Positions 1 through 6,878 of a stretch of 33,798 nucleotides of DNA are shown piece by piece (positions within the stretch are counted from its first letter, which is position 1; each line of letters starts with the position of its first letter). The DNA is taken from positions 1 through 33,798 of IMG/VR virus record IMGVR_UViG_3300043331_002226; one strand, 5' to 3'. Under the pieces are notes generated by a model. The model was given only the letters and a program-made list of their open reading frames with translations, was not told where the DNA came from and ran no database searches. This stretch comes from a virus. Both the position numbers and the translations under genes were made by a program.

Positions 1-1
1 C

Positions 2-166
2 GCGCGCATGACCGGGCGGCAGGTCGCGCGGTACTGCCCGCTGTCGGGAGACGGGCGGACCCTGCTGGGGCGGGCCGTGGATCGTCTCGGGCTGTCGGTT
101 CGCGCTCACGACAGGCTGGTGAACAGCCGCCGGTCAGTTCTGAACCGTCCCGGTATACCCTCCTAG
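2..166 (+). pseudogene. comM: 3' fragment of ComM/YifB Mg-chelatase-like AAA ATPase, truncated
   Basis: The open frame enters from the left edge and gives 54 residues. It contains CPLSGDGRTLLGRAVDRLGL followed by SVRAHDRL, matching the C-terminal region of the ComM/YifB family, where a Cys-Pro-Leu segment precedes LGLSARAYDR. In the family this is normally followed by an ARTIADL motif and about 30 more residues. Here the similarity ends at about base 118 and a non-homologous tail runs to a TAG at 164-166. The family acts in natural transformation as a branch-migration helicase. The abrupt loss of the conserved end is consistent with insertion, deletion or decay. No matching 3' remainder was recognised at the right of the window. 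The N-terminal part lies outside the window. Confidence 0.65.
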
Positions 167-194
167 TTCCCGCCAGCCGGGGGCGGGGGCGGCG

Positions 195-1745
195 ATGACC
201 CCCGCGGCCACGATCCCCCTCGGCTTCGAGGTCGGAACCGGCGTGCCCGTCGCCCTCCCGCTCAAGCACCTGGCCATCACGGGCCAGACCCAGGAAGCCG
301 GAAAGACCACGACCCTGGAGGCCCTGATCACCCGGGCCGGCCTCCGGGCCATCACCTTCGTCACCAAGCGCGGCGAGGCCTCGTTCCAGGCCGCCCGGCG
401 GATCGACCCCTACTTCCGGGAGCAGGCCGACTGGCAGTTCGTGGCGTCGATCCTGGAGGCCAGCCGGGGCGAGAAGCTGAAGTTCGAGCGCGCCTGGATC
501 ATCCGGGCGAGCCGCGGTGCCCGGACCCTGGCCGACGTCCAGGCCAACGTCCGGGCCGCCATGGAGAAGGCCCGGGGCATGAGCGCCGACGTCTACCTGA
601 CGCTCGACGCCTACCTCGAGGTCGTGGTCCCCCAGATCGCGCGGATCCGGTGGGCGCCCGGCGTGGCGCTCCAGCCCGGCGTCAACGCCATGGACCTGAC
701 GGGCCTGGCGACCGAGATGCAGCACCTGGTGATCAAGTCCACTCTCGACTGGGTGCACCAGCGCGAGGCGGGCGTCGTCGTCGTGGTGCCGGAGGCCTGG
801 AAGTTCCTCCCGCAGGGCCGGGGCACGCCGGTCAAGCTCGCGGCCGAGGCCTTCATCCGTCAGGCCGCCGGGCTCGGCAGCTACCTCTGGCTCGACAGCC
901 AGGACCTGGGCGGGATCGAGAAGACGATCCTCCGGAGCGTGCCGGTCTGGGTCCTCGGCGTCCAGCGAGAAGCGAACGAGATCGCGCGAACGCTCGCCAA
1001 CATCCCGGCCGGGATCGCGAAGCCCCGGCCCGCCGACATCGCGACCCTGGAGCTCGGCCAGTTCTACGCCTGTTGGGGTCGCCACGTTCTGAAGACCTAC
1101 GTGCAGCCCGCCTGGCTCGATCCCGAGGCCGCGCGGGCCGTCGCCCGTGGCGGGCCGGTGCCGCCCGCGCCCCCGATGAAGGAGGAGCCCGACGTGACAC
1201 CCGCCGAGGCCGAGGCCCTTCGGACCGAGAACGCCCAGCTCCGGCGCCAGCTCGACGAGCTGACCGCCGAGCTCCGCCGACTACGCCAGGATCCCCGGGC
1301 GGCGCCGCCGACCCGGACGACAGCACCCCCGCCACCCGTGGCGACCCTGCCGCGGGTCTTCACCGCCACCGAGAGCCTCGACCACGAGCAGCTCTACCAG
1401 GCCATCAAGGCGCGGCTGATCGCCGAGCTCCCGGGGGACGCGCGCGTGCTGGCCGTGGTGACCGCGCGGCCCGAGCTGTGCGTCGAGGTCGAGCGTCACG
1501 TGATCAAGGTGGACGGCGCCTCCCTGCGGGGGCGGATCGCGCGCCTGATCGCGGACGGCTTCTTCACCCAGGCCCGGACGAGCGCCCAGGTCCTGGACGA
1601 GCTCCTCCGTCGCGGCGCCGACCGCCCGTCGAACATCGAGCTCGGGAACGAGCTGAAGGCGTTGTGTGAGATGGGCTTCTTCACCCGGGACAACAAGTGG
1701 TACTCGCTCGTGGCCGGGATGGCGGTCAACGTCGTCGAGCGATGA
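195..1745 (+). CDS. HerA/FtsK-like P-loop ATPase with coiled coil and C-terminal winged-helix region
   Basis: A 516-residue protein. A Walker A-like loop near residues 30-40 reads ITGQTQEAGKTTTLEAL, and a Walker B-like strand near residue 195 reads GVVVVVPEAWKF, with Glu in the catalytic position as in HerA/DUF87 ATPases. Residues about 335-365 (AEALRTENAQLRRQLDELTA) form a heptad-like coiled coil, followed by a Pro/Thr-rich linker. The last roughly 130 residues look like two small helical DNA-binding units (SLRGRIARLIADGFF, then NELKALCEMGFF). No membrane segment is evident. HerA-type enzymes move DNA or assist resection; the phage role here is unknown. It lies just right of the comM fragment and converges with the toxin-antitoxin operon. 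ATG 195 is the first good start. Confidence 0.6.
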   Translation: MTPAATIPLGFEVGTGVPVALPLKHLAITGQTQEAGKTTTLEALITRAGLRAITFVTKRGEASFQAARRIDPYFREQADWQFVASILEASRGEKLKFERAWIIRASRGARTLADVQANVRAAMEKARGMSADVYLTLDAYLEVVVPQIARIRWAPGVALQPGVNAMDLTGLATEMQHLVIKSTLDWVHQREAGVVVVVPEAWKFLPQGRGTPVKLAAEAFIRQAAGLGSYLWLDSQDLGGIEKTILRSVPVWVLGVQREANEIARTLANIPAGIAKPRPADIATLELGQFYACWGRHVLKTYVQPAWLDPEAARAVARGGPVPPAPPMKEEPDVTPAEAEALRTENAQLRRQLDELTAELRRLRQDPRAAPPTRTTAPPPPVATLPRVFTATESLDHEQLYQAIKARLIAELPGDARVLAVVTARPELCVEVERHVIKVDGASLRGRIARLIADGFFTQARTSAQVLDELLRRGADRPSNIELGNELKALCEMGFFTRDNKWYSLVAGMAVNVVER

Positions 1746-1753
1746 GACCGGAT

Positions 1754-1954
1754 CTACGACACGGGCCGGCCCGCCTGGGTGAGCGCCTGTTCAATCCTCC
1801 GCCGAATGCCGGCGTGCTGGAACTCGTCCGGCCTCATCGCCCGCTGGAGGCTCTCGTAGGCCTCAGCCAGGACCTCGGTCAGCTCCGTTGTGCTGCTGTG
1901 CAACGCGCACTCCGGCTTGATCCGGCAGCCGTACAAGCAACCGTAGTCGGTCAT
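1754..1954 (-). CDS. Small hypothetical protein, third gene of the HigBA operon
   Basis: A 66-residue protein not recognised as a known family. It starts with MTDYGCLYGCRIKPECALHS, where three Cys residues in 16 positions could bind metal, followed by a mostly helical acidic or basic region. A strong AGGAGG ribosome site lies just upstream of its ATG. It begins only 15 bases after the HigA-like stop on the same strand, so it is probably co-transcribed with the toxin-antitoxin pair. Its stop lies 8 bases from the convergent end of the ATPase gene. Confidence 0.55.
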   Translation of the reverse strand: MTDYGCLYGCRIKPECALHSSTTELTEVLAEAYESLQRAMRPDEFQHAGIRRRIEQALTQAGRPVS

Positions 1955-1969
1955 TGTCGTCCTCCTGGA

Positions 1970-2344
1970 CTATCCGGTCGCCGCCCTACGCACACGCGGC
2001 GTCTTCGGCTTGGCCGTCACCTGACTCTTCGCCGGCGGCTTCCTGGGCGTGTTGTCCATCACCCGCACCTCGAGCCGCCCGCCCAGCGCCAGGACGTGGC
2101 GGATCAGAGTCCGGAGCTCCACGTTCTTCGCCCCGCCCGACTCCGCCTTGGCGATCGCCTGCTGAGTTACGCCGAGCGCCCGCGCGAGCTGGGCCTGGGA
2201 CAGCCCCCGCGCCTCACGAAGGTCGTAGAGCTGCTGCTCGAGGTCCATCGCCGCGAGCTCCTCCTCGACACGCCGCTTGAAGTCGGCGTCCTGCCGCTCC
2301 AGGCGCTCGACCCACTCCATCGCATCCCGTCGCTGCTTCTCCAT
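1970..2344 (-). CDS. higA: XRE-family antitoxin, HigA-like
   Basis: A 124-residue protein with an N-terminal charged helix (about residues 1-40) and a helix-turn-helix at about 43-70 (ARGLSQAQLARALGVTQQAI). The HTH is followed by a region typical of HigA antitoxins, with LGGRLEVRVMD near residue 90 and a basic tail. It should neutralise the upstream toxin and repress the operon by binding the palindrome at its promoter. ACAGGAG precedes the ATG at 2344. The gene order, toxin then antitoxin, is the HigBA arrangement. In a phage it may also act as an addiction or exclusion element. The family call is solid; the partner assignment follows from adjacency. Confidence 0.8.
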   Translation of the reverse strand: MEKQRRDAMEWVERLERQDADFKRRVEEELAAMDLEQQLYDLREARGLSQAQLARALGVTQQAIAKAESGGAKNVELRTLIRHVLALGGRLEVRVMDNTPRKPPAKSQVTAKPKTPRVRRAATG

Positions 2345-2413
2345 GCTCCTGTGCCTTTCCGGCTCCGCCTGTGCGCGGCGGCGCCTTCACCAAGGCTGAG
2401 TCCGGCGGATCCC

Positions 2414-2776
2414 CTATCCACCGGGTCGTGCGGTTCGGCGTTCCCACGCGGGTACGTCGGCCAGCAGCCGGCGCAGCCGCGCCATCATGGCCGGCGGCAC
2501 CTCGTCTTGCTTCTTCACCATGCCGTCCAGCAGCACCGCCAGATGGCCGGGGCGGAAGGTGTAGAAGATCCGCACCTGGTGGCGGCGCATTTCCCAGAGC
2601 CCCGCCTCCAGCGCCGCCGAGTGCGGGCGCCGGAGCGCGTTGCCGAGCGCGGCCAGCTTCCGGATCAGCGCGGCGGCCTGGTCCGCCTGTTCGCCCCGCA
2701 GCCCGTCCAGGAAGGCCTGGGTCGGGCATTCGCCGGCTGCCGTCGCGTACATCAGGACCGTCCATCCGTTGGCCAT
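2414..2776 (-). CDS. higB: RelE/HigB-type toxin (phage Gp49-like, DUF891)
   Basis: A 120-residue protein with the Gp49-like/HigB pattern. It has WTVLMYATAAGECPTQAFLD at the start, a central GLWEMRRHQVRIFYTF, then LAVLLDGMVKKQDEVPP. Such toxins are ribosome-dependent or free mRNA endonucleases of the RelE fold, with conserved basic and aromatic residues (here RR, R, FY and KK). The frame is open upstream to 2815, but ATG 2776 is preferred because GGAGGG precedes it and similarity begins there. It is the first gene of a three-gene leftward operon, 69 bases before the HigA-like gene. Confidence 0.8.
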   Translation of the reverse strand: MANGWTVLMYATAAGECPTQAFLDGLRGEQADQAAALIRKLAALGNALRRPHSAALEAGLWEMRRHQVRIFYTFRPGHLAVLLDGMVKKQDEVPPAMMARLRRLLADVPAWERRTARPGG

Positions 2777-2818
2777 CGTGTGGACCCTCCTGGATCCCAC
2801 CCGAACCGGGCACAACTC

Positions 2819-2847
2819 ATACTATACAACCTAATGGTTGTTGTCAA
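2819..2847 (-). promoter_or_regulatory. Promoter with palindromic operator for the higBA operon
   Basis: On the minus strand a perfect TTGACA (2847-2842) is followed at 17 bases by TAGTAT, or at 15 bases by TATAGT. Between them lies the palindrome ACAACC-TAAT-GGTTGT (2826-2841), perfect over 6+6 bases. An operator in the spacer is the usual HigA autorepression layout. The transcript would begin about 30 bases before the toxin start codon. The site lies between the divergent toxin-antitoxin and early phage genes and could influence both. Confidence 0.65.
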
Positions 2848-2870
2848 GGGAGTGGGACGGGTGGGCGTCG

Positions 2871-3941
2871 GTGGCTGAGCGGACGGCGATCGGGTGGACG
2901 GACCACACCTTCAACCCCTGGTGGGGCTGCGTCGAGGTCTCGCCCGGGTGTGATCACTGCTACGCCCGGACGGACGCCACGCGCTACGGGCACGCCGTCT
3001 GGGGCGCGAAGGCGGACCGGCGCTTCTTCGGGGAGAAGCATTGGGCCGAGCCGCTCAAGTGGAACCGGAAGGCGGCCGAGGCCGGCGTGCGGCGCCGCGT
3101 GTTCTGCGCCTCGATGGCGGACGTGTTCGAGGAGCAGATCTCCTCGTCGGAGACCGGGCGGGGCATCGACGACGCGCGTCGGCGGCTCTGGGACACGATC
3201 CTGTCCACGCCGTCGCTCGACTGGCTGCTGCTGACGAAGCGGCCGGCGGGGATGCGGCGGCTCCTCCCGCCGGCCATTGCCGCGCTCGTCAATGTCTGGC
3301 CGATGGTGACGGTCGAGAGCCAGGACTATACCTGGCGGATTGACGAGCTGCTGCGGCTCGATTGCGCGGGGCCGCGCGGCGTGTCCTACGAGCCCGCGCT
3401 CGGGCCGGTGGAGTTCCGGCGGTGGCTGAGGCCGGGCCACGACTACTTGCACGGCGACGGGGACTCGACCGTCGATTGCGCTCGTCGCTGCGGTGCGTGG
3501 GCGGGCCCGTCCCGATCTGGCGGGCCGACCGGCAAGGAGCCTCCCGAAGTCGGCGGCTTCGGCCCGTGTCCGAAGGCACCCCGGCTCGACTGGCTCATCG
3601 TCGGCGGCGAGAGCGGCCCGGGGGCGCGGCGGTGTCAGGTGCGGTGGATTCGCTCTGTGCGCGATCAGTGCAGGGCGGCCGGCGTCCCGCTCTTCATCAA
3701 GCAGATGGGCGCCGCCGTCGTAGACCGCAACGACGCCGGCTTCACGGGCTGGGACGACGGCGACGGCTGGCCGGATGGCACGGAGATCGAGGAGCACATC
3801 AACGGCTATCGCGAGGACTACCAGGGCGCCCCGGTTCGAGTGAAGCTTCGCGACCGCAAGGGCGCCGATCCGTCCGAGTGGCCCGCCGATCTCCGGGTGC
3901 AGGCGTTTCCGACACACGAAAGGAGCGTGACCCATGGGTGA
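2871..3941 (+). CDS. DUF5131 family (phage Gp37/Gp68-like) three-Cys protein
   Basis: A 356-residue protein. Near the start it reads IGWTDHTFNPWWGC, then a C-x6-C-x2-C cluster ending CDHCYA (about residues 20-32), the hallmark of DUF5131/Gp37-Gp68 phage proteins. These are radical-SAM-like in pattern but biochemically poorly defined. A later segment, LDWLIVGGESGPGARR, then LFIKQMGAA, is also characteristic of the family. GTG 2871 is preferred over the upstream TTG because similarity starts at AERTAIGW. Family members often accompany a three-Cys-motif partner (TcmP), but none was seen here. It opens the rightward early operon and overlaps the next gene by 8 bases. Confidence 0.8.
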   Translation: MAERTAIGWTDHTFNPWWGCVEVSPGCDHCYARTDATRYGHAVWGAKADRRFFGEKHWAEPLKWNRKAAEAGVRRRVFCASMADVFEEQISSSETGRGIDDARRRLWDTILSTPSLDWLLLTKRPAGMRRLLPPAIAALVNVWPMVTVESQDYTWRIDELLRLDCAGPRGVSYEPALGPVEFRRWLRPGHDYLHGDGDSTVDCARRCGAWAGPSRSGGPTGKEPPEVGGFGPCPKAPRLDWLIVGGESGPGARRCQVRWIRSVRDQCRAAGVPLFIKQMGAAVVDRNDAGFTGWDDGDGWPDGTEIEEHINGYREDYQGAPVRVKLRDRKGADPSEWPADLRVQAFPTHERSVTHG

Positions 3942-4308
3942 GGGGACCGACGTCAAGCGACTCCGCCTCTCCGACATGCACGAGGGCGCGGCAGAGGAGC
4001 TGTTCCAGGATGCCCTCGTGCGCGTGCTGGAGAACGTGGCCGACCCGAACACCGACTACCGCGCCAAGCGCGTCATCGCGATGACCTTCACCTTCAGCGT
4101 CGACGAAGCGCGCAAGGTGGGCGCCGTCGTCGTGGCGGCGACCACGAAGCTCGCCGGGGTGAAGGGCGTCATCGTCCCCGTGTACGTGGGCCAGCACGAG
4201 GGCGAGATCCTGATCGTCGAGGCCCCGAGTCAGCGCGAGATGTTCCCCACGCCGAAGCCGGCCGGGCCGCGTCGGGTCGCGGCGGCCGGGGAAGGAGACC
4301 CCGCATGA
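3934..4308 (+). CDS. Phage replication-terminator-like protein
   Basis: A 124-residue protein with the pattern seen in phage or ICE proteins annotated as replication terminator proteins: LRLSDMHEGAAEELFQDAL, VLENVADPNTDYRAKR, and a beta-rich middle (IAMTFTFSVDE). The tail is basic and low-complexity. The annotation in databases is itself weakly grounded, so the function is uncertain. AGGAG precedes ATG 3934. It overlaps the DUF5131 stop and its own stop overlaps the next ATG, so the three genes are translationally coupled. Confidence 0.6.
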   Translation: MGEGTDVKRLRLSDMHEGAAEELFQDALVRVLENVADPNTDYRAKRVIAMTFTFSVDEARKVGAVVVAATTKLAGVKGVIVPVYVGQHEGEILIVEAPSQREMFPTPKPAGPRRVAAAGEGDPA

Positions 4309-5057
4309 GCGCCGATGGGACGTTCGTCACCGAGCTCGCCGCGAAGCTCCACCAGCCCCAGGTCCTGGAGGGCGAGGGCCGGCCACGCCTGGTCACGCCG
4401 CCGGGGTGGACCGCGCTGGAGTGGAAGCGCCCCAGCCCCGCCCCCCTCAAGGTCGGCACGCTGTCGGCCCTGGTGGACTACCTCGAGCACAACCACGACG
4501 GCGTGCGCGTCGACGAGGTCCTCGTCCACATCGAGAGCCCGAGCCACGTCGCCCTCCGCGCCGCCCTCGAGGATGAGGCCGCGGGCTTTCGCCGGCACGC
4601 CTACCTGGTGGCGACCACCGAGCTGGTGGGCGTGGCCCCGTTCCCGTTCGGCCAGTACCTGGACGCCGAGGCCTTCGTCATCGGGCTCCAGACCGCCTTT
4701 GTGGGGGCCGACGACCGCGACAAGCTCCTGCTCTTCGTGGCGTCCATCCGGGAGAACAGCGTCCTCGAGGTGGTGGACGACACCGTGAGCCAGCAGGTGA
4801 AGACGGCGCGCGGGGTCGCCCTGGTCGACAACGCCCGCGTGCCGAACCCGGTCACGCTGCGACCGTTCCGCACGTTCCGGGAGGTCGAGCAGCCGGCGTC
4901 GGCGTTCGTGCTGCGCGCGCGGCCGGCCCAGCAGGGGAGCAAGCCCACGCTCGCGCTCTTCGAGGCCGACGGCGGCGCCTGGAAGGTGACGGCCATCGAG
5001 ACGATCGCGCGGTACCTGCGGGCGGCGATCATCGGGTCGCCGACGATCCTGGCGTGA
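4305..5057 (+). CDS. DUF2303/YfdQ-like phage protein
   Basis: A 250-residue soluble protein. The C-terminal third carries LRPFRTFREVEQPASAFVLR followed by LFEADGGAWK and a closing helix, matching the end of DUF2303 (YfdQ) phage proteins (PYRTFxEVxQPxSxFVLR). The N-terminal part has VGTLSALVDYLEHNHDG and a beta-rich domain. The molecular role of the family is unknown; members occur in early or recombination regions. GGAGA precedes the ATG. The start overlaps the upstream stop as ATGA, and the end overlaps the RusA start as GTGA. It contains no Cys. Confidence 0.65.
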   Translation: MSADGTFVTELAAKLHQPQVLEGEGRPRLVTPPGWTALEWKRPSPAPLKVGTLSALVDYLEHNHDGVRVDEVLVHIESPSHVALRAALEDEAAGFRRHAYLVATTELVGVAPFPFGQYLDAEAFVIGLQTAFVGADDRDKLLLFVASIRENSVLEVVDDTVSQQVKTARGVALVDNARVPNPVTLRPFRTFREVEQPASAFVLRARPAQQGSKPTLALFEADGGAWKVTAIETIARYLRAAIIGSPTILA

Positions 5058-5476
5058 CGATCGCCGTCCGGGTCTTCGGGATCCCGGTGCCGCAGGCGCG
5101 GGCGGGGCGTCGCGTGCGGACGACCGCCACCGGCGTGCCGTTCGTCCAGTCCTTCGATCGGCCCGAGTGCCAGGACTGGAAGCGTACGGTCCAGGCCCAG
5201 GTCCTGCCCGTGAAGCCCGACGTCCCGCTCGAGGGGCCGCTCTGCCTGCGGCTCCGGTTCTGGTTGCCGCGCCCGGCGTCGCTCCCGAAGCGCGTCCAGT
5301 TCCCCGTGAAGAAGCCGGACGCCAAGAATCTGCTGTGGGGCGTCGAGGATGCGCTGCGGGGGATTCTCTACCGGGACGACAGCGCGATCGTGGACCTGGA
5401 CGTGTCGAAGCGGTACGGGCCGAGCCCGGGGGTCGAGATCACGGTGGAGGCGGTGGGGGCGACCACACCGAGCTGA
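5054..5476 (+). CDS. rusA: RusA-type Holliday junction resolvase
   Basis: A 140-residue protein, close to the RusA norm of about 120-140. The conserved core KPDAKNLLWGVEDALRGILY followed by RDDSAIVDLDVSKRYG supplies the metal-binding Asp residues (KPD, EDA, RDD) and the C-terminal Lys-Tyr segment. RusA dimers cut four-way junctions symmetrically; in phages this resolves recombination or replication intermediates before packaging. Start GTG 5054 overlaps the previous stop. It ends the early operon, and the following 390 bases are non-coding. Confidence 0.85.
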   Translation: MTIAVRVFGIPVPQARAGRRVRTTATGVPFVQSFDRPECQDWKRTVQAQVLPVKPDVPLEGPLCLRLRFWLPRPASLPKRVQFPVKKPDAKNLLWGVEDALRGILYRDDSAIVDLDVSKRYGPSPGVEITVEAVGATTPS

Positions 5477-5630
5477 GCGCGCGGCAGGGGGGCCGCGTTC
5501 GACAGATGAGTGATCGAGGACGCCTTTGGAAACAGAACGGCCAGGATACCTCTCGGCACCCTGGCCATCTCCGTCATCCGGTCCCGACGTCGGGAACCGG
5601 GAAGCGCGTGACACCCGCCCCGAACGTTAC

Positions 5631-5655
5631 CCTTGACTCCTCTGACGAGTCAAGG
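5631..5655. repeat. Perfect 9-bp inverted repeat
   Basis: CCTTGACTC at 5631-5639 and GAGTCAAGG at 5647-5655 are exact reverse complements separated by 7 bases. The repeat lies just downstream of the tRNA-like 3' end on the minus strand and could be its processing or termination structure, a protein-binding site, or part of an attachment site. Confidence 0.7.
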
Positions 5656-5679
5656 GGTCAAGGCGAGGCAATGGGCGTT

Positions 5680-5785
5680 TGGACGCGCTGGCGGGATTCG
5701 AACCCGCACCCCGAAGGCGGAGGTCGGTGGTTTGGGTGTCACGCGCCTCCCGGCACCTTTCGGTCCACTCCAGATTGTCAGCGCT
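5680..5785 (-). tRNA. tRNA-like element with canonical 3' half (possible tRNA-Arg CCG, remnant or att core)
   Basis: On the minus strand the T arm is canonical: GCGGG-TTCGAAT-CCCGC (5707-5691). It is followed directly by a 7-base acceptor strand CAGCGCG, a U-type discriminator and an encoded CCA (5680-5682). A partner acceptor strand AGCGCTG lies at 5785-5779 and pairs at six of seven positions. The best anticodon arm has a CCGA/TCGG stem (5727-5711) with loop CTCCGCC, which would give U33 and anticodon CCG (Arg), but position 37 is not a purine and the variable loop is short. No normal D arm is visible, and the element is about 30 bases too long. It is therefore noncanonical: a degenerate phage tRNA, or tRNA sequence captured at an attachment site. 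The T-arm and acceptor end are secure; the rest is not. Confidence 0.35.
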
Positions 5786-5867
5786 GGCCCCAGTATAGTG
5801 ATGCCTCCCGACTCCGCAACCGCAAATGTGTCCCACCTTGGAAACGTCCGTCGGGGTCTCTGCCACG

Positions 5868-6878
5868 ATGAGTGACCGGGGTCTCTACCGGGGCGTCCAC
5901 TCCAGCCTCCTGGACGACCGGGAGTTCCGCCAACTTGAGCCCGAGGCGCGGCACGTCTTCCAGGACCTGCGGCTGGGCCGGGAAGCCGGGCCCGGCTGCA
6001 TCTGGCAGATGGACGAGCCGACCCAGGTGTCGCTCCTCGCCGGACGGACGGGCTACCGGCCGGCGGTGGTCCGACGGGCCCTCGATGCCCTGACCCGCAA
6101 GCCGACTCCCCAGAAGCCTTGGCTCTTCCGCGACCTCGAGGCGGGCGTGTGGTGGGTCCGGAACGGTCTGCGGCACGATCCGAACATGAACTTGACCAAC
6201 CCAACGCAGCTTGTGTCTGTCGTGCGTTCCGTCCTCGGACTACCGCCGAGCCCGCTGGTGGAGAAGTTCTTGGATTACTACGGAATCCGGAAGGCCCATG
6301 CTCTAGCCCATCGACGGGGCCTCAAGGCCCTATCCCATGGGGTCGCGCGCGCGCGCGCGTCCGAAGACCGAGAACGAAGACCGAGAACGAGAACGAAGAC
6401 CGAGAACGAAGGGGGGAGTGCAGGGGGGGGGCAGGCTGCTGAGACGCCGAAGGCAGCCCAGCCCACCGGGTCGGCCCCGGGTCACTCTCGTGACCAGGGC
6501 GGAGCGGACCCGAGCCCCTGCGCCGTCGAGCAGGGCAGCATCGGGGGCGACACGGCGTACCAGTGCTCGGTGACCGGGCGGACGTGGTCGCAGGGGTCCA
6601 CGGTCCCCGCGCGGTGTCCCGGGCATCCCTCAGCGAACGGACCGCCCGGGGCGAGACAGGGAACCGAACGGCTCGATGCGGTCTTGTCCCGCGTGCTGGC
6701 GGACCAGCCGAAGCCGGCCGGACCGGACGCGAACGACGCGCCACCGACAGGGCCGGGCGGCCCGGACGCCGTAGGTGTCCAGGCGCCCGGCCGGCCGGGG
6801 GTTGCCGGGCCCCTGGGATCCGCCGGCCGGAGCGGGTCCGCGCGGACGCCCGGTTCGATCAGGTCCCATGAGCCGTAA
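5868..6878 (+). CDS. Putative phage replication initiation protein, winged-helix N-terminus
   Basis: A 336-residue protein. The N-terminus (MSDRGLYRGVHSSLLDDREF, then LEPEARHVFQDLRLG) resembles phage replication or DnaD-like winged-helix proteins that begin with a statement on conditions and cell-type helices. The fold continues to about residue 145 (FLDYYGIRKAH). After that the sequence is low-complexity, first Arg/Glu/Thr-rich and encoded by short DNA repeats, then Pro/Gly-rich, with one CPGHP motif. ATG 5868 is preferred to the upstream GTG because similarity starts there. It follows the early genes and precedes terminase, as replication genes often do. Lambda O is a parallel for an origin within an initiator gene. 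The C-terminal half has no recognisable domain. Confidence 0.5.
   Translation: MSDRGLYRGVHSSLLDDREFRQLEPEARHVFQDLRLGREAGPGCIWQMDEPTQVSLLAGRTGYRPAVVRRALDALTRKPTPQKPWLFRDLEAGVWWVRNGLRHDPNMNLTNPTQLVSVVRSVLGLPPSPLVEKFLDYYGIRKAHALAHRRGLKALSHGVARARASEDRERRPRTRTKTENEGGSAGGGQAAETPKAAQPTGSAPGHSRDQGGADPSPCAVEQGSIGGDTAYQCSVTGRTWSQGSTVPARCPGHPSANGPPGARQGTERLDAVLSRVLADQPKPAGPDANDAPPTGPGGPDAVGVQAPGRPGVAGPLGSAGRSGSARTPGSIRSHEP
6344..6431 (+). repeat. CG tract, 13-bp iteron-like repeats and G-runs inside the initiator gene
   Basis: An alternating CG run of 16 bases (6344-6359) is followed by three exact copies of CGAAGACCGAGAA at 6362-6374, 6375-6387 and 6394-6406, with a partial CGAGAA unit between copies two and three and a CGAAG remnant after. 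Then come G6 (6411-6416) and G9 (6423-6431). The repeats sit mid-gene in the putative initiator, as lambda ori iterons do. They could instead be a simple coding expansion (Arg-Thr-Lys-Glu). The DNA repeats are certain; origin function is inference. Confidence 0.6.

Larger units (their letters stand above)
5477..5867. other. Non-coding island with hairpins and a tRNA-like element
   Basis: I see no credible gene in these 391 bases. Three inverted repeats stand out: GGCCAGG/CCTGGCC (5539-5566), a near-perfect palindrome centred on CCCGACGTCGGG (5578-5600), and CCTTGACTC/GAGTCAAGG with a 7-base loop (5631-5655). The motif CCTTGAC recurs as direct and inverted copies at 5631-5665. None is followed by a clear T-run, so terminator function is unproven. 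The tRNA-like sequence on the minus strand follows at 5680. The region could combine transcript ends, an attachment site and a regulatory RNA. Confidence 0.5.

Noticed and set aside
2838-2870. Upstream TTG start for the DUF5131 protein
   Set aside because: It overlaps the promoter-operator region and adds residues absent from the family start.
5539-5566. Rho-independent terminator after rusA
   Set aside because: The stem is present but no T-run follows on either strand, so only listed as a hairpin.
6362-6411. Possible CRISPR array
   Set aside because: Repeats are 13 bp with no unique spacers of 30-40 bp and lie within a coding frame.
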